Below, in pieces: positions 40,928 through 51,300 of a DNA stretch of 64,000 bases (positions are counted from its first letter, which is position 1; every line of letters begins with the position of its first letter). This DNA comes from Falsiroseomonas stagni DSM 19981 (GTDB taxonomy: Bacteria > Pseudomonadota > Alphaproteobacteria > Acetobacterales > Acetobacteraceae). The stretch lies in the NCBI RefSeq assembly GCF_900114315.1, contig NZ_FOSQ01000010.1, forward strand, positions 141,696 to 205,695, read 5' to 3'. The position numbers were made by a program, and so were the translations under genes. Under the pieces are notes generated by a model. The model ran no database searches. It was not told the origin of the DNA and saw nothing but the letters and a program-made list of their open reading frames with translations.

Positions 40928-41566
40928 TCAGGCCGTCTCCAGCATCGCCTGGCGCAGCTTGCGCACGGCACTGCCCGGCGTCGTCACCACGGGCCGGCCC
41001 GTCGCCTCCGCCACCAGATCAGCCGCGCGCGCCAGGCTGAACTGGCCGAGCAGCACCACGTCGCAATCCTTGAGCGCGCGGGACGCCTCCGCCGCCAGGC
41101 GGTCATGCGTCGCCAGGTCGCCCGCATCCAGCGCCGCCAGCGCCCCGGGCGCCAGGCAGGGCACCAGATCCACCCCCGGCGGGAACTCCGGCGGCATGGA
41201 AGCCAGGGTGCCCGGGAAGGTTGCCAGCAGACCGATGCGGCGGCCGATCCCCACCGCCTCCTCGATCGCGGCCTCGTTCGGCTTCAGCACGGGCAGCGGC
41301 GCGACATCCGCGGCCACGGCATCGATGCACGGCCCGAAGGCGGAACAGGAGAACAGGATGCCCTGCGCGCCCGTGCCGACGGCATAGCGGCCGAGCGTGC
41401 GGAACCGCTCCGTCATCGCGGGCGTCAGCACGCCATCCCGCGCCAGATCGGCCGAGAGGCTGTCATCCAGCAGGTTCATCAGCGTCGCTTCCGGCCATAA
41501 CTCCCGGAAGGCTGCCTCGATCGGCGGCGGCGAATGCCGCAGCGCATGGATCAGCGCGATGCGCAT
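40928..41566 (-). CDS. Aspartate/glutamate racemase superfamily protein
   Basis: A 212-residue protein of the Asp/Glu/hydantoin racemase fold. The first catalytic-type Cys is in GILFSCSAFGP; the second position falls in CDVVLLGQFSLARAA, where classical racemases have a Cys followed by TH, so racemisation by two Cys is doubtful. Start chosen at MRIALIHALRHS. It is transcribed away from the M48 gene's end (convergent, 6 bases between stops) and lies 5 bases after the next upstream gene. Confidence 0.85.
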   Translation of the reverse strand: MRIALIHALRHSPPPIEAAFRELWPEATLMNLLDDSLSADLARDGVLTPAMTERFRTLGRYAVGTGAQGILFSCSAFGPCIDAVAADVAPLPVLKPNEAAIEEAVGIGRRIGLLATFPGTLASMPPEFPPGVDLVPCLAPGALAALDAGDLATHDRLAAEASRALKDCDVVLLGQFSLARAADLVAEATGRPVVTTPGSAVRKLRQAMLETA

Positions 41567-41571
41567 GCCCC

Positions 41572-42018
41572 TCAATTCCCCACGCAACGCAGTAGGGGAG
41601 AGGGGAACTCGGCGCAATTCGGGAACACGATCTCATTCGGCCCGCGCCGCTCCACCCGCAGGCTGTTGGGCCCGCCCGGGCAGCCGAAGCCGATATCCGT
41701 GGGCAGGCGCGCCCCCAGCGGCCCCGACTGCGCCGGCACCGGCACCAGGCGGAACTCCAGCGCATCCGGCCCGGTCGCCACCGTCTCGATCAACCGCTGG
41801 CGATAGGGGACATCGAAGACCGAGGCGCGCATCACGACATCACGCGTGAAGATGACACTGGGCTGGCCCGTGCAGCGCGGACCGCTCGTCTCCCCCGGCG
41901 GGAAGACACCGCCGGTCCAGGACCCGAACACCCAGGCATGCGGCGGATCACCCTGCTGGGCATCCGCACTGCCACCCAGGGCCAAGGCCACACCCACCAC
42001 CAGCATCCAGCGTCGCAT
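41572..42018 (-). CDS. Exported hypothetical protein
   Basis: A 148-residue protein with a signal peptide (MRRWMLVVGVALALGGSADA, cleavage after residue 20). The mature part has WVFGSWTGGVFPPGE, ARCTGQPSVIFTRDVVMRASVFD (as PRCTGQPSVIFTRD) and a C-terminal Cys pair region (CPGGPNSLRVE, NCAEFPSPLLRC), which could form disulfides. The GSWTGG region recalls small secreted proteins of lipocalin-like type found in this family of organisms, but I do not recognise a named family. The start ATG at 42018 is the one that yields the signal peptide. Confidence 0.75.
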   Translation of the reverse strand: MRRWMLVVGVALALGGSADAQQGDPPHAWVFGSWTGGVFPPGETSGPRCTGQPSVIFTRDVVMRASVFDVPYRQRLIETVATGPDALEFRLVPVPAQSGPLGARLPTDIGFGCPGGPNSLRVERRGPNEIVFPNCAEFPSPLLRCVGN

Positions 42019-42363
42019 GCCCCGCTCCCCGCTCCCCGCTCGTCCGGCCCATGATAACCCGCCGCGCTGGCAGGGCACACCCCCGGGGGCGGTGACGGGG
42101 CGGCGCGTTGGTGGACGCAGAGAGGGGCGCTGCCCCTCTCCGCACCTCACCCCGCCAGGGGGCAGCGGCCCCCTGGACCGCGAGGTTTCATCGGAAGTCA
42201 GGAGAGGGGCACCGCGGTCGCGCTGGACATGAGCGCGCTCCGGGCCCCTCTCCTGCCTTCCGATCAATTCATGGGTTCCCAAGGGCCCGCTGGCCCTTGG
42301 CAGGGTTGGGGTATCGGGGAAGGGACGGCGTCCCTTCCCCGGGCAACCGGCGCAGCCCTCCGG
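42019..42363. repeat. 345-bp non-coding array of five large hairpins
   Basis: No gene is seen here. Five strong inverted repeats follow one another: AGAGGGGC-GCT-GCCCCTCT (42121-42139), CCAGGGGGC-N4-GCCCCCTGG (42155-42176), a long 20-bp arm pair with one mismatch (42191-42210 and 42244-42263, 33-base loop), CCAAGGGCC-CGCT-GGCCCTTGG (42279-42300) and GGGGAAGGGAC-GGC-GTCCCTTCCCC (42316-42340). It lies upstream of the exported protein gene and downstream of an MFS gene. Confidence 0.8.
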
Positions 42364-43578
42364 TCACGCCGCCGCAGGTTTCGCCACGGCCTGCGGCGCC
42401 GGGTCTTTCACCGGCAGGTGGATCAGGGCCGCGAAGGCGGAGGCGGCGACGCCGGCCCACCACATGGCGTCGTAGTTGCCGGTGCGGTCCAGCACCACGC
42501 CGCCCAGCCAGGCGCCGGTGAAGCCGCCGATCTGGTGGCCGAGGAACACCAGCCCGAAGATGGTGGCGAGCCAGCGCGTGCCGAAGTTGCGGGCGACGAG
42601 CGCGATGGTGGGGGGCACGGTCGAGAGGTAGAGGATGCCCATGAAGGCGGAGAAGATCAGGACGGTGGTCGTGGTCTTTTCCACCATCATGAAGGTCGCC
42701 ATCAGCACGCCGCGCAGGGCGTAGATCGTCACCAGCAATTCGCGCCGCTTCCAGCGTTGCGTGAGTTCACCGGCGCCGAGCGATCCCACGATGTTGAACA
42801 GCCCGATCAGGCTGATGGCCCCGGCGCCGACCGCGACCGGCAGACCGCAGGTGTGGACGAAGCCGGGCAGGTGGGTGGTGAGGAAGGAGATGTGCAGCCC
42901 GCAGACGAAGAAGCCGAAGAAGAGGAACCAGAAGCTCGGCGTGCGGAAGGCGCGCTTGAGGGCGTCGGTGGCGCTTTCCTCGCTGGCGGCGACGACCTTG
43001 GTGCGCGGCGGCTCCGCCAGGACGAAGGAGAGCGGGATCATCAGCAGCGCGACCGCGGCCATGCCGATCATCGTCGCCTGCCAGCCGATGGTGGCGATGC
43101 CGAGGCCCGCCATCGGCACGACCAGGAACTGGCCGAAGGAGGATCCGGCGGTGCCGAGGCCGGCGGCGCGGCCGCGCTGGTTTTCCGGCAGCAGGCGGGT
43201 GAGGGTGGAGATGATGACGGGCATGCCGGCGGCGGAGACCGCGACGCCCATGATGACGCCCGCGAAGACCGTGAAGACGCCGAGATGGGTGGCGAGCGCC
43301 ATGCCGAGGATGCCGCCAGCATAGAGCAGCGCGCCGCCGATCACCACCGCGCGGCCGCCGAAACGGTCGGCGAGCTGGCCGCAGAGGGGCTGGCTGATGC
43401 CGTTCATCAGCACCTGCAGCGCGATGGCGAAGGAGAAGCCGGAGGCGGTCCAGAGGTTCTGTTCCGTCATCGGCGCCAGGAACAGGCCGAAGGAGTTGCG
43501 CAGCCCCATGGCGAGGGCGGCCGCGAGGACCGCGCAGGTCATCAGCAGTCCGGCGGAGATGACGGGCCGCGAGGTCAT
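42364..43578 (-). CDS. MFS transporter, oxalate/formate antiporter-like
   Basis: A 404-residue twelve-helix MFS carrier. MGLRNSFGLFLAPMTEQNLWT near the N-terminus and SQPLCGQLADRFGGRAVV (A-motif) match the OFA/monocarboxylate group; the central loop ends RTKVVAASEESATDALKRAFRT, and helix 7 GFFVCGLHISFLTTHLPGF is typical. The likely cargo is a small carboxylate; this is inference. Start chosen at MTSRPVISAG, which follows the charged leader that a longer frame would add. Confidence 0.9.
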   Translation of the reverse strand: MTSRPVISAGLLMTCAVLAAALAMGLRNSFGLFLAPMTEQNLWTASGFSFAIALQVLMNGISQPLCGQLADRFGGRAVVIGGALLYAGGILGMALATHLGVFTVFAGVIMGVAVSAAGMPVIISTLTRLLPENQRGRAAGLGTAGSSFGQFLVVPMAGLGIATIGWQATMIGMAAVALLMIPLSFVLAEPPRTKVVAASEESATDALKRAFRTPSFWFLFFGFFVCGLHISFLTTHLPGFVHTCGLPVAVGAGAISLIGLFNIVGSLGAGELTQRWKRRELLVTIYALRGVLMATFMMVEKTTTTVLIFSAFMGILYLSTVPPTIALVARNFGTRWLATIFGLVFLGHQIGGFTGAWLGGVVLDRTGNYDAMWWAGVAASAFAALIHLPVKDPAPQAVAKPAAA

Positions 43579-43707
43579 CGGGGTGGTGTCCTGACGTTTC
43601 TCCGCCAGTCTTTCATCCCCGGCCGGGCTTCTCAATCACGGAAGCCCGCGCCAGGCACAACCCTGCCGCATTGCGGTATGCGTCAGGCGCGGGACGCGCC
43701 TGTGGCG

Positions 43708-44820
43708 TCACGCCCCCTTGCGGATGGCGATGCCGAAGGAGGTGATGATGTAGCGGTCCACATAGAGCTTGATGTGGGGCAGGCCGTGCGGCGGCAGATC
43801 CACCACCTCATCCATCGCGTCGTAGCCGGTGTGCAGGTTCAGCGGCAGCACCTGGTGGCCGAGGGAGGCGAGGTGGGCGCACAGCGCCTCCACGTCGCGT
43901 CGCCGCGGCAGCACATGGACCCCGTTGTCCAGCGTGTCGCCGTTGGAACTGAGGTTGAAATCCATCGTGTGCACCGCGAAGCCGCCGGGCTTCACCGTGC
44001 GCAGGCTGGCTTCGACGAAGGCCATGCCCTTCTCGATGCTGCCGAGGTGGTGGAGCGCGGACATGGACCAGCAGCAGTCGAACTGCCCGTCCAGGCTGGC
44101 GGGGATGTCGTTCATGTCCACCGCGCCGAATTCCACCAGCCGTTCGAAATCGTCGAGGTGGACGATCTGGGCATGGAACAGGTCGCCGAGCCCGCTGGCG
44201 TATTGGTTGGCGCCGCGCCAGCGCGCCTGGCCGACGCTGTCGCTGGCCGGCTCGTCCGTCGCCAGCACCTCCACCCCTCGGGAGGCGAGGAGGGAGGGGA
44301 TGCGTTCGCGCCCGCAGCCGAAGCCGATCGCCCGCCGCCCGAGGCCGATCAGCCCATGGGAGGCGAGGACGGAGGTGATGTAGGCCATCTCCCAGGTCCG
44401 CCGGTGCGGGTGGGCGTGCACGGAGAGTGCTTCCGCGATCTCGGCGTAGACGGGTTCCTTGAACTGGCTGCCGGTGCAGACCTGGCTCACCGGCTCATCC
44501 AGCGTGGGCTGTTCGTGTTTCCAGGCGATGTCGGTGCGGGGCGGGCGGAGCAGGAAGGGCGGCACGCCGAAGCGGCGGCGGCCGCCATCGACGCTGTCCA
44601 TGAACTGCCGGAATTCCCAGGTCTCCGCGAAGGCGCGGCGCATCCCATCCAGCGTCTGGTGGCTGCTGTGGAGGGTGATCTCCTCCTCATCCGCCGGTTC
44701 GCGCCCGCAGAACAGGCGAAGGGCCCAGGCCGCGGCTTCCCGCGCCGTGTCGTTGCCCGCGCGGAAGTCGCGCATCGCCTCGCGATTCCCGCCCTCGTCC
44801 CGCTCCGACGTCCCTGCCAT
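43708..44820 (-). CDS. Class I SAM-dependent methyltransferase
   Basis: A 370-residue protein. The Rossmann Gly motif is AIGFGCGRERIPSLLASRGVEVLATD (motif I plus acidic motif II, around 163-188), with the post-I FDCCWSMSALHHLGSIEKGM and TVKPGGFAVHTMD (motif III) region. An N-terminal 150-residue extension contains a Trp/Arg-rich helical part seen in methyltransferases of surface-sugar clusters. Substrate unknown. The ATG overlaps the Bcp stop by one base (TAATG), so it is coupled to bcp. Confidence 0.85.
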   Translation of the reverse strand: MAGTSERDEGGNREAMRDFRAGNDTAREAAAWALRLFCGREPADEEEITLHSSHQTLDGMRRAFAETWEFRQFMDSVDGGRRRFGVPPFLLRPPRTDIAWKHEQPTLDEPVSQVCTGSQFKEPVYAEIAEALSVHAHPHRRTWEMAYITSVLASHGLIGLGRRAIGFGCGRERIPSLLASRGVEVLATDEPASDSVGQARWRGANQYASGLGDLFHAQIVHLDDFERLVEFGAVDMNDIPASLDGQFDCCWSMSALHHLGSIEKGMAFVEASLRTVKPGGFAVHTMDFNLSSNGDTLDNGVHVLPRRRDVEALCAHLASLGHQVLPLNLHTGYDAMDEVVDLPPHGLPHIKLYVDRYIITSFGIAIRKGA

Positions 44821-45299
44821 TACAATCCCTTCGCGGCTTCCATGACCTGCGCGGCATGCGCTTCCGGCTTCACCTTGCGCCACACCTTGGCGACCTTGCC
44901 ATCGGCGCCGACCAGGAAGCTCGACCGCTCCATGCCCATATAGGTCTTGCCATACATCGACTTCTCGACCCAGACCCCGAAGGCTTCCGCGACCTTGTGG
45001 TCCTCATCCGAGGCCAGCGGGAAGGTCAGGTTGTACTTGGCGGCGAATTTCTCGATGGGCTTCATCGGGTCGGGGGAGACGCCGATGACGGTCAGGCCGA
45101 TCTTGCCGAGCTGGGGCAGGGCTTCCTGGATGCCGCAGGCCTGCTTGGTGCAGCCGGGCGTGTCGGCCTTCGGGTAGAAATAGAGGAGGTAGGGCTTGCC
45201 CGCGAGGTCAGCGCTGCTGACGGTGCGGCCGCTGGAGGCCGCCATGGTGAAGGCGGGGGCGGCGGCGCCCTCGGCGGGGCCTGCGGCGGTGTCGGGCAT
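44820..45299 (-). CDS. bcp: Thioredoxin-dependent peroxiredoxin Bcp
   Basis: A 159-residue peroxiredoxin of the Bcp/PrxQ type. Peroxidatic Cys50 lies in YPKADTPGCT, and the second Cys55 (five residues on) gives the atypical intramolecular-disulfide arrangement. It reduces hydroperoxides using thioredoxin. ATG at 45299 is the start that fits the family; longer frames add Pro-rich sequence from the glnE 3' side. glnE lies 13 bases upstream and a methyltransferase is coupled downstream. Confidence 0.95.
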   Translation of the reverse strand: MPDTAAGPAEGAAAPAFTMAASSGRTVSSADLAGKPYLLYFYPKADTPGCTKQACGIQEALPQLGKIGLTVIGVSPDPMKPIEKFAAKYNLTFPLASDEDHKVAEAFGVWVEKSMYGKTYMGMERSSFLVGADGKVAKVWRKVKPEAHAAQVMEAAKGL

Positions 45300-45312
45300 G
45301 GCGGGGTCTCTC

Positions 45313-48300
45313 TCAGGCGGGGGGGATGGTCGGGTCGCCGACATGCCGGATGAAGCTTTCGCGCACCCGGGCGGCGGCGTCCCGCATCTGTGCGCGGAGT
45401 GCCTCCTGGTCAACCGGCGGGTGGGGCAGGGCGGTGGCGAGGGCGCGGAGCAGCGCGGCGGCCACGGGCTCGGGCAGCGCTTCGTCCCGCCACTGGCCGA
45501 CGGTCAGGCGCAGATGGGCGGTGATGGCGCGCCACAGGCGATCCGCCGCCACCAGCCCTTCCGCCTCCGCCGCCGGCAGGATGCGGGCCTTGGCCAATGC
45601 CGACAGCGCCAGGCGCGTGGTGGGGGAGAGGATGGCCGGCAGCCGCGCGGCGTGGGCGACCTGCAGGGCCTGGGCGATGAACTCCACCTCGATCAGCCCG
45701 CCCGGGCGGTGCTTCACGTCCCACGGCCCTTCGCCCGGCAGGTCCCGCAGCAGGCGCGCGCGCATGGCGGTGGCGTCGGCCAGGACCTGGGCGGCATCGG
45801 CGGGGCGGGTCTGGGCGTGGCGGATCGCGGCTTCCACCTTCCGGCGCAGCCCCGGCGCGCCGGCGACGAAGCGCGCCCGAGTCAGCGCCATGCGTTCCCA
45901 GGTCCAGGCGCTTTCCGCGTGGTAGCGTTCGAAGGCGGGCAGCGACACCGCGACCGGGCCCTTCGAGCCTGACGGGCGGAGCCGCATATCGACCTCGTAG
46001 AGCCGCCCTTCCGCCCCCGGCGCGGTCAGCGCGCCGACCACCTGGTTGGCGAGCCGCCCGAAATACTGGCTGGCGGCCAGGATCTTCTGCCCGCCCGTGC
46101 TCTCCGTCGCTTCCTCCGCATGGTCATAGACCAGGATCAGGTCGAGGTCGGAGCCCGGCAGCATGTCCCGGCCGCCGAGCTTGCCCAGCGCCACAACGCC
46201 GAGATTGCCGCCCGACACCTTGCCGTGGCGCTTCGCGAAATCCTGCGCGATGCGCGGCAGCAGCCCGGCGATCGCGGCATCGGCCAGGGCGCTGCGGGCG
46301 ATGCCGGCCTCATCCACGTCGACCCTGCCTTCCAGGGCCGCGACATCCACCTCGAACTTCCGTTCCGTCACCAGGCGGCGGGCGGCTTCCAGCGCCTCCT
46401 CCAGGAAGCGGGCATCCTTCACCAAAGCGGGCAGGGCGGCGGTCGGGTCCGTGCCGGCCATGTTGAAGGCGCCGCCCGCGCCGGCCAGCAACCCGTCCAG
46501 CGCGGCCGCGTTGCGACTGAAATGATCCGCCAGTTGGGGCGCCGCCCCCAGAACGAAGGCCAGCCGGTCCAGAAGCGCGGGGTTCCGCGCCAGCAGGCTC
46601 AGCACCTGCACGCCGGCGGGCAGGCGGCCGAGTGCCGTGTCCAGCCGCAGCAGCGCCGCATCCGGCTGGGGCTGGCGGCCGAAGGCGGCCAGCAGCGCGG
46701 GCATCAGCGCCGTCAGCAATTCCCGCGCGCGTTCGCTGCGCGTGGCGCGGGTGCGGCCATGGTGCCAGCCGCGCACCACGCCCGCGATGGCGGAGGGGTT
46801 CTGGAAGCCGAGGCCGCGCAGCGTCTCCAGCGTGCCGGGGTCATCCTCCACCCCGGTGAAGACCAGGTCGCCTTCCGCCCCGTCGCCGGCCGAGAGGTCG
46901 GGCGCTTCCTCGAACAGCCCGGCATAGCGGCGCTCGACCTTGGTGAGGTGCCCGACCAGGGCGGCGGCGAAGGCGGCGGCGCTGTCATGCCCCATGAAGG
47001 AGGCGATGAGGGCGAGCCCTGCCTCATCCTCCGGCAGCCTGTGCGTCTGGCGGTCCGCCACCATCTGGAGGCGGTGCTCCACCGTGCGGAGGAACCCGTA
47101 GGCATCGGCCAGGTCCGCCGCGGCGCGGCGGTCGATCTTGCCGGCCGCCGCCAGCGCCGCCAGGGCGCCCAGCGTCGTCGGGTCCCGCAGCCCGGGGTCG
47201 CGCCCGCCCCAGATCAGCTGCAGCACCTGGGTGGTGAACTCGATCTCCCGGATGCCGCCGCGGCCGAGCTTCACGTCATGGCCGGCCACCTGCACGCTGG
47301 CATGGGCGCCCTTGTGGCCCTTGTGGGCGTGGATCTGGCGCTTGATGGAATGGATGTCGGCGACGGCCGCGAAATCCAGGTGCCGGCGCCAGACGAAGGG
47401 CCGGATCTCGCGCAGGAAATGCTCGCCCAGCGCCCGGTCCCCGGCCACCGGCCGCGCCTTGATCATGGCGGCGCGTTCCCAGTTCTGGCCCATGCTCTCG
47501 TAGTAGACGATGGCCGCCGGCAGGCTGACGGCGAGTGGCGTCGCGGCCGGGTCGGGGCGCAGGCGCAGGTCGGTGCGGAAGACGTAGCCATCCTCCGTCC
47601 GCTCCTCCATCAGCCGCACCAGGTCCCGCGCCAGGCGCACATAGATGGCGCCGGCCCGGTCGGCATCGTAGGCTGCGGCCTCCGGGTCGTAGAGCACCAT
47701 GAGGTCGATATCCGAGGAGTAGTTCAACTCGCGGCCGCCGAGCTTGCCCATCCCCAGCACGACGAGGCCGGACCCCTTGCCTGTCGCGCGCGGGTCATGC
47801 CGTGCCGCCCCGCCCGCGAGCTTCAGGTCACCCCGCGCCTGTGCCTCCCGCAGCAGATGCGCGCAGGCGTAGTCGGTGCAGGCATCGGCCAGGTCGCTCA
47901 GCGCGCCCGTCACGCGATCCAGCGGCCAGAGGCCGAGCAGGTCCGCCACCGCCGCGATCAGCGCCGCCTGCCGCTTGGCCTGCCGCAGCAGGGAGGCGAC
48001 GCCGGGGCGCGTCGCTGCCGGGTCCGCCCGGCTGAGCGGATCGAGGGCGAGGGCGAAGGTCGCATCCGGCCCGCGTTCCACCAGCCGCAGCAGGGTCGCG
48101 GATTCCCGCAGCGCCAAGTCGGCCAGGTAGGGGCTGTGCCCGCCGAGCGCGGCCAGCAGCGCCGCCCCCTGCGCCGTGGCGCCGAAGGCGCGCTCCGCAT
48201 TCCCCTTCTCCGCGAAGCGCCCGGCCAGCATCGCCGCGCCTTCCGCGTCATGCGGCCGGAGCGTGGCGGCGACGGCGCCCGGGGACCAGGTGGCGGCTTC

Positions 48301-48339
48301 GGGGGCGAGGGGGCTCGCCGGCGGTCTGGGTTTCGGCAT
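45313..48339 (-). CDS. glnE: Bifunctional glutamine synthetase adenylyltransferase/adenylyl-removing enzyme
   Basis: A 1008-residue GlnE, which adds and removes AMP on glutamine synthetase in response to PII. Two nucleotidyltransferase domains are seen: the N-terminal adenylyl-removing domain with GMGKLGGRELNYSSDIDLMVLYD and the C-terminal adenylyltransferase domain with ALGKLGGRDMLPGSDLDLILVYD. The helical linker and the C-terminal DVKHRPGGLIEVEFIAQ are intact. The start ATG at 48339 gives normal family length; only 17 bases separate it from the divergent start of the AsmA-like gene, so its promoter probably lies inside that gene. Confidence 0.96.
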   Translation of the reverse strand: MPKPRPPASPLAPEAATWSPGAVAATLRPHDAEGAAMLAGRFAEKGNAERAFGATAQGAALLAALGGHSPYLADLALRESATLLRLVERGPDATFALALDPLSRADPAATRPGVASLLRQAKRQAALIAAVADLLGLWPLDRVTGALSDLADACTDYACAHLLREAQARGDLKLAGGAARHDPRATGKGSGLVVLGMGKLGGRELNYSSDIDLMVLYDPEAAAYDADRAGAIYVRLARDLVRLMEERTEDGYVFRTDLRLRPDPAATPLAVSLPAAIVYYESMGQNWERAAMIKARPVAGDRALGEHFLREIRPFVWRRHLDFAAVADIHSIKRQIHAHKGHKGAHASVQVAGHDVKLGRGGIREIEFTTQVLQLIWGGRDPGLRDPTTLGALAALAAAGKIDRRAAADLADAYGFLRTVEHRLQMVADRQTHRLPEDEAGLALIASFMGHDSAAAFAAALVGHLTKVERRYAGLFEEAPDLSAGDGAEGDLVFTGVEDDPGTLETLRGLGFQNPSAIAGVVRGWHHGRTRATRSERARELLTALMPALLAAFGRQPQPDAALLRLDTALGRLPAGVQVLSLLARNPALLDRLAFVLGAAPQLADHFSRNAAALDGLLAGAGGAFNMAGTDPTAALPALVKDARFLEEALEAARRLVTERKFEVDVAALEGRVDVDEAGIARSALADAAIAGLLPRIAQDFAKRHGKVSGGNLGVVALGKLGGRDMLPGSDLDLILVYDHAEEATESTGGQKILAASQYFGRLANQVVGALTAPGAEGRLYEVDMRLRPSGSKGPVAVSLPAFERYHAESAWTWERMALTRARFVAGAPGLRRKVEAAIRHAQTRPADAAQVLADATAMRARLLRDLPGEGPWDVKHRPGGLIEVEFIAQALQVAHAARLPAILSPTTRLALSALAKARILPAAEAEGLVAADRLWRAITAHLRLTVGQWRDEALPEPVAAALLRALATALPHPPVDQEALRAQMRDAAARVRESFIRHVGDPTIPPA

Positions 48340-48356
48340 GCCCGGGGAAGGAAGCG

Positions 48357-51300
48357 ATGAGGGCGGCCGCGGGTCAAGTGGCGCGGGAGGCGCATCGCTG
48401 GCTGCACCGCCTCTGCGCCCTCGGCGTGCTGCTGCTGGTCCTGGCCGGGCTTGCCGCCTGGCGGCTGGCCGCCGGGCCGGTCGAGCTGCCTTTCCTGGCC
48501 CATCTGATCGAGGAGCAGGCAAGTGGCGAGGGTGCCGAGGCGCGGCTGGAGGTCGGCCGCGCGGAGATCGGCTGGGAGGGGTGGCGGGACGGCAATCTGA
48601 TGCCCGCGCGGCTGCGCCTGGCCGGGGTGCGCCTGCGCGGCGCCGATGGCACGGTGCGGGCGGAACTGCCCGACGCCGCCATGACCCTGTCGCTGCCCTG
48701 GCTGCTGCGGGGCGAATTGGCGCCGCATACGCTGGAACTGCAACGCCCCGCGCTGCGGCTGCGCCGATCGGCGGAGGGCGAGGTCGCGGTGCTGGTCGGC
48801 ACCCAGGCGCCGGAGGCGCCGGCCGCGACCGGCACCGCCTCCCGCCTCGATGAGATCCTGGCCGCGATGATGCGCCCGCCGACGGAGGAGACGCCACTTG
48901 GCGCCCTGTCGCGCCTGCGCATCGCCGATGGCCGCATCGTGGTGGAGGATGAGGCGCTGGGCGCCACCTGGGTGCTGGGCCACGCGACGGTCGAGCTTCG
49001 CCGCCTGCCCAGCGGCGGCATCGCCGGCCAGGGCGCCGCGACGCTGCTGCTGGGGGAGGCCCGGGTGGCCCTGGCCGTGACGGCGGAGGCCGCCGGCAGC
49101 CCCGCCGAGCTCAGCTTCCGCCTCTCCATCCCGGAGGTGCAGCCCGCCCTGCTCGCCGCCGCCGCCCGGCCGCTGGCGCCGCTCGCCGGGCTGGATGCCG
49201 CGACGCGGATCGAGGTCGCCGGGCGGCTCGATGCCCGGGGTGCGATCCGCCACATGCAGGCGACGCTGGGCGCGGGGGCGGGGCGGCTCGACCTCGGCGG
49301 GGGGCGGGTGCTGCCGCTCGCCGGGCTCGACCTGTCGCTGGAAGGCACGCCCACCGCGCTGTCCATCCCGCAGGCGACGCTGCGCCTGGCGGGCGGCGCC
49401 GGGGCGCCGACCCTGAGGGCCACGGCGGAGGCGGCGCGCAGCGGCGAGGGCTGGCGCGGCGCCGCCACGCTGGCGCTGGACCAGGTCTCGGTCGCGGAAC
49501 TGCCGCGCTACTGGCCGCGCGGCCTGGGCGTGGGCAGCGAGCGGGACTGGATCCTGGAGAATGTGACCGCCGGCATCGCCCGCAACGGCCAGTGGCGGGC
49601 GGAGGTCGAGGCCTCCGCCGACCTGGCCCGGCTGCGCGTGACCGGCCTGGCCGGCACGCTCGATGTGGCCGACGCCACCGTCCACTGGCTGCGCCCCATC
49701 GCCCCCGCGACGGGCGCCACCGGCACCGTGACCTTCGGGCTGGAGGAGATCTCGCTGAAGGTCACGGCCGGCCGCCAGACGCCGGCCGCCCCATCCGGCG
49801 CCTCATCCGGCGGCGCCGCCGGGGCGCAGGCCGTCACGGTGAAGGAGGGCCTGGTCCGCTTCCTCTTCCCGCCGGAGGGCCAGGACCGGACGGAGATGAG
49901 CTTCGAACTGGCCGGCCCGATCCCGCAGGCGGTCGCGGTCATCCAGCACCCGCGACTCAAGCTCTTCGACCGCCGGCCCTTCCCGGTGAAGGACCCGACG
50001 GGCAGCTTCGAGGGGCGGCTGACGGTCGCCTTCCCCCTGCTGGCCGACCTGCCGGTGGAGGCGCTGCGCATCGGCGCGCGCGTCCGGCTGCGGGATGTGC
50101 GGATCCAGGACGTGCTGTTCGGCCGCCCGCTGGAACGCGGCCAGGCGGAGCTGACGGTCGATACCGACGGCTTGCGCGTCGCCGGCACCGGCACGCTGGG
50201 CGGCATCACCGCCCGGCTCGGCGTGGAGATGGATTTCCGCGCCGGCCCGCCGACGCAGGTGGTGATGCGGGAGACGGTCAGCGCCCGCACCGATGCCGCC
50301 ACCATCGCCGCACTCGGCCTGCCCGCCGATGAACTCGCCACCGGCCCGATCGGGCTGGAGGTGCGGACGGAACGCCGCCGCAGCGGCCAGGGCCGCGCCA
50401 CCATCCGCGCCGACCTCCGCGATACGCGGATGGAGATCACGCCCCTGTCCTGGACCAAGGCGCCGGGCCAGCCCGCGACGGCGGAGGGGGTGCTGCGGCT
50501 CAATGGCGACAACCTCGAAGCCGTGGAGACCTTCCGCCTTGAAGCCCCCGCGCTGCTGATGCGCGGCAATGCCGCCTTTGCCCGCGGCGCGCGGCTGGAA
50601 CGGGTGACGATCAACGAGGCGGCGGTGGAACAGAGCCGCTTCGCCGGCGAAGCCCGCCCCCCGGCGCGGGAGGGCGCGCCCTGGTCCCTGTTGCTGCGAG
50701 GCCCGGTGCTGGATCTGCGCCGCACCATGGCGGAGGACAGCCCCGCCGGACCGGCCGCGCCCGCTGCGCAGGGGCCGCCCAACGCCCCACCGGGCACGAT
50801 CTGGGCCGTCGATGCCCGCTTCGACCGCACGCTGCTCGGCCCGGGCCGCGAACTCGGCGCGGTGGAGGCGCGCGTGGTGGTCGATGGCCTTGGCGTGGTG
50901 CGGGAAGGCCGCGTCGCCGGCCGCGCCGGGCCGCGCGGGCCCTTCGAGGTCTCGATCACCGCCGCCGGCGCCGGCCGCGCCATGCGCGTGACGGCGGAGG
51001 ATGCCGGCGCGCTGCTCGGCAGCTTCGACGTGCTGCGGCACCTCGAGGGCGGGCGGCTCACGGTCAACGCCACCTACGCCCATAACCGCCCCGGCGCGCC
51101 GCTATCCGGCACCGCGGAGATGAGCGACTTCGCCGTCCGCAACGCGCCCGGCTTCGCCAAGCTGCTGCAGGCGCTGACCTTCTACGGGCTGGTGGAGGCG
51201 CTGTCGGGGCCGGGGCTTTCCTTCTCCCGCCTCGTCGCGCCCTTCACCCTGACGCCGGAGGAGCTGACCCTGGCGGAGGCGCGGGCTTTCTCGGCCTCCC

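Noticed and set aside
42229..44943. A 904-codon open frame over the MFS and methyltransferase genes, and similar long antisense frames at 6028-8271, 36844-38862 and 46120-48360.
   Set aside because: Same artefact: each mirrors recognised genes and shows no protein family features.
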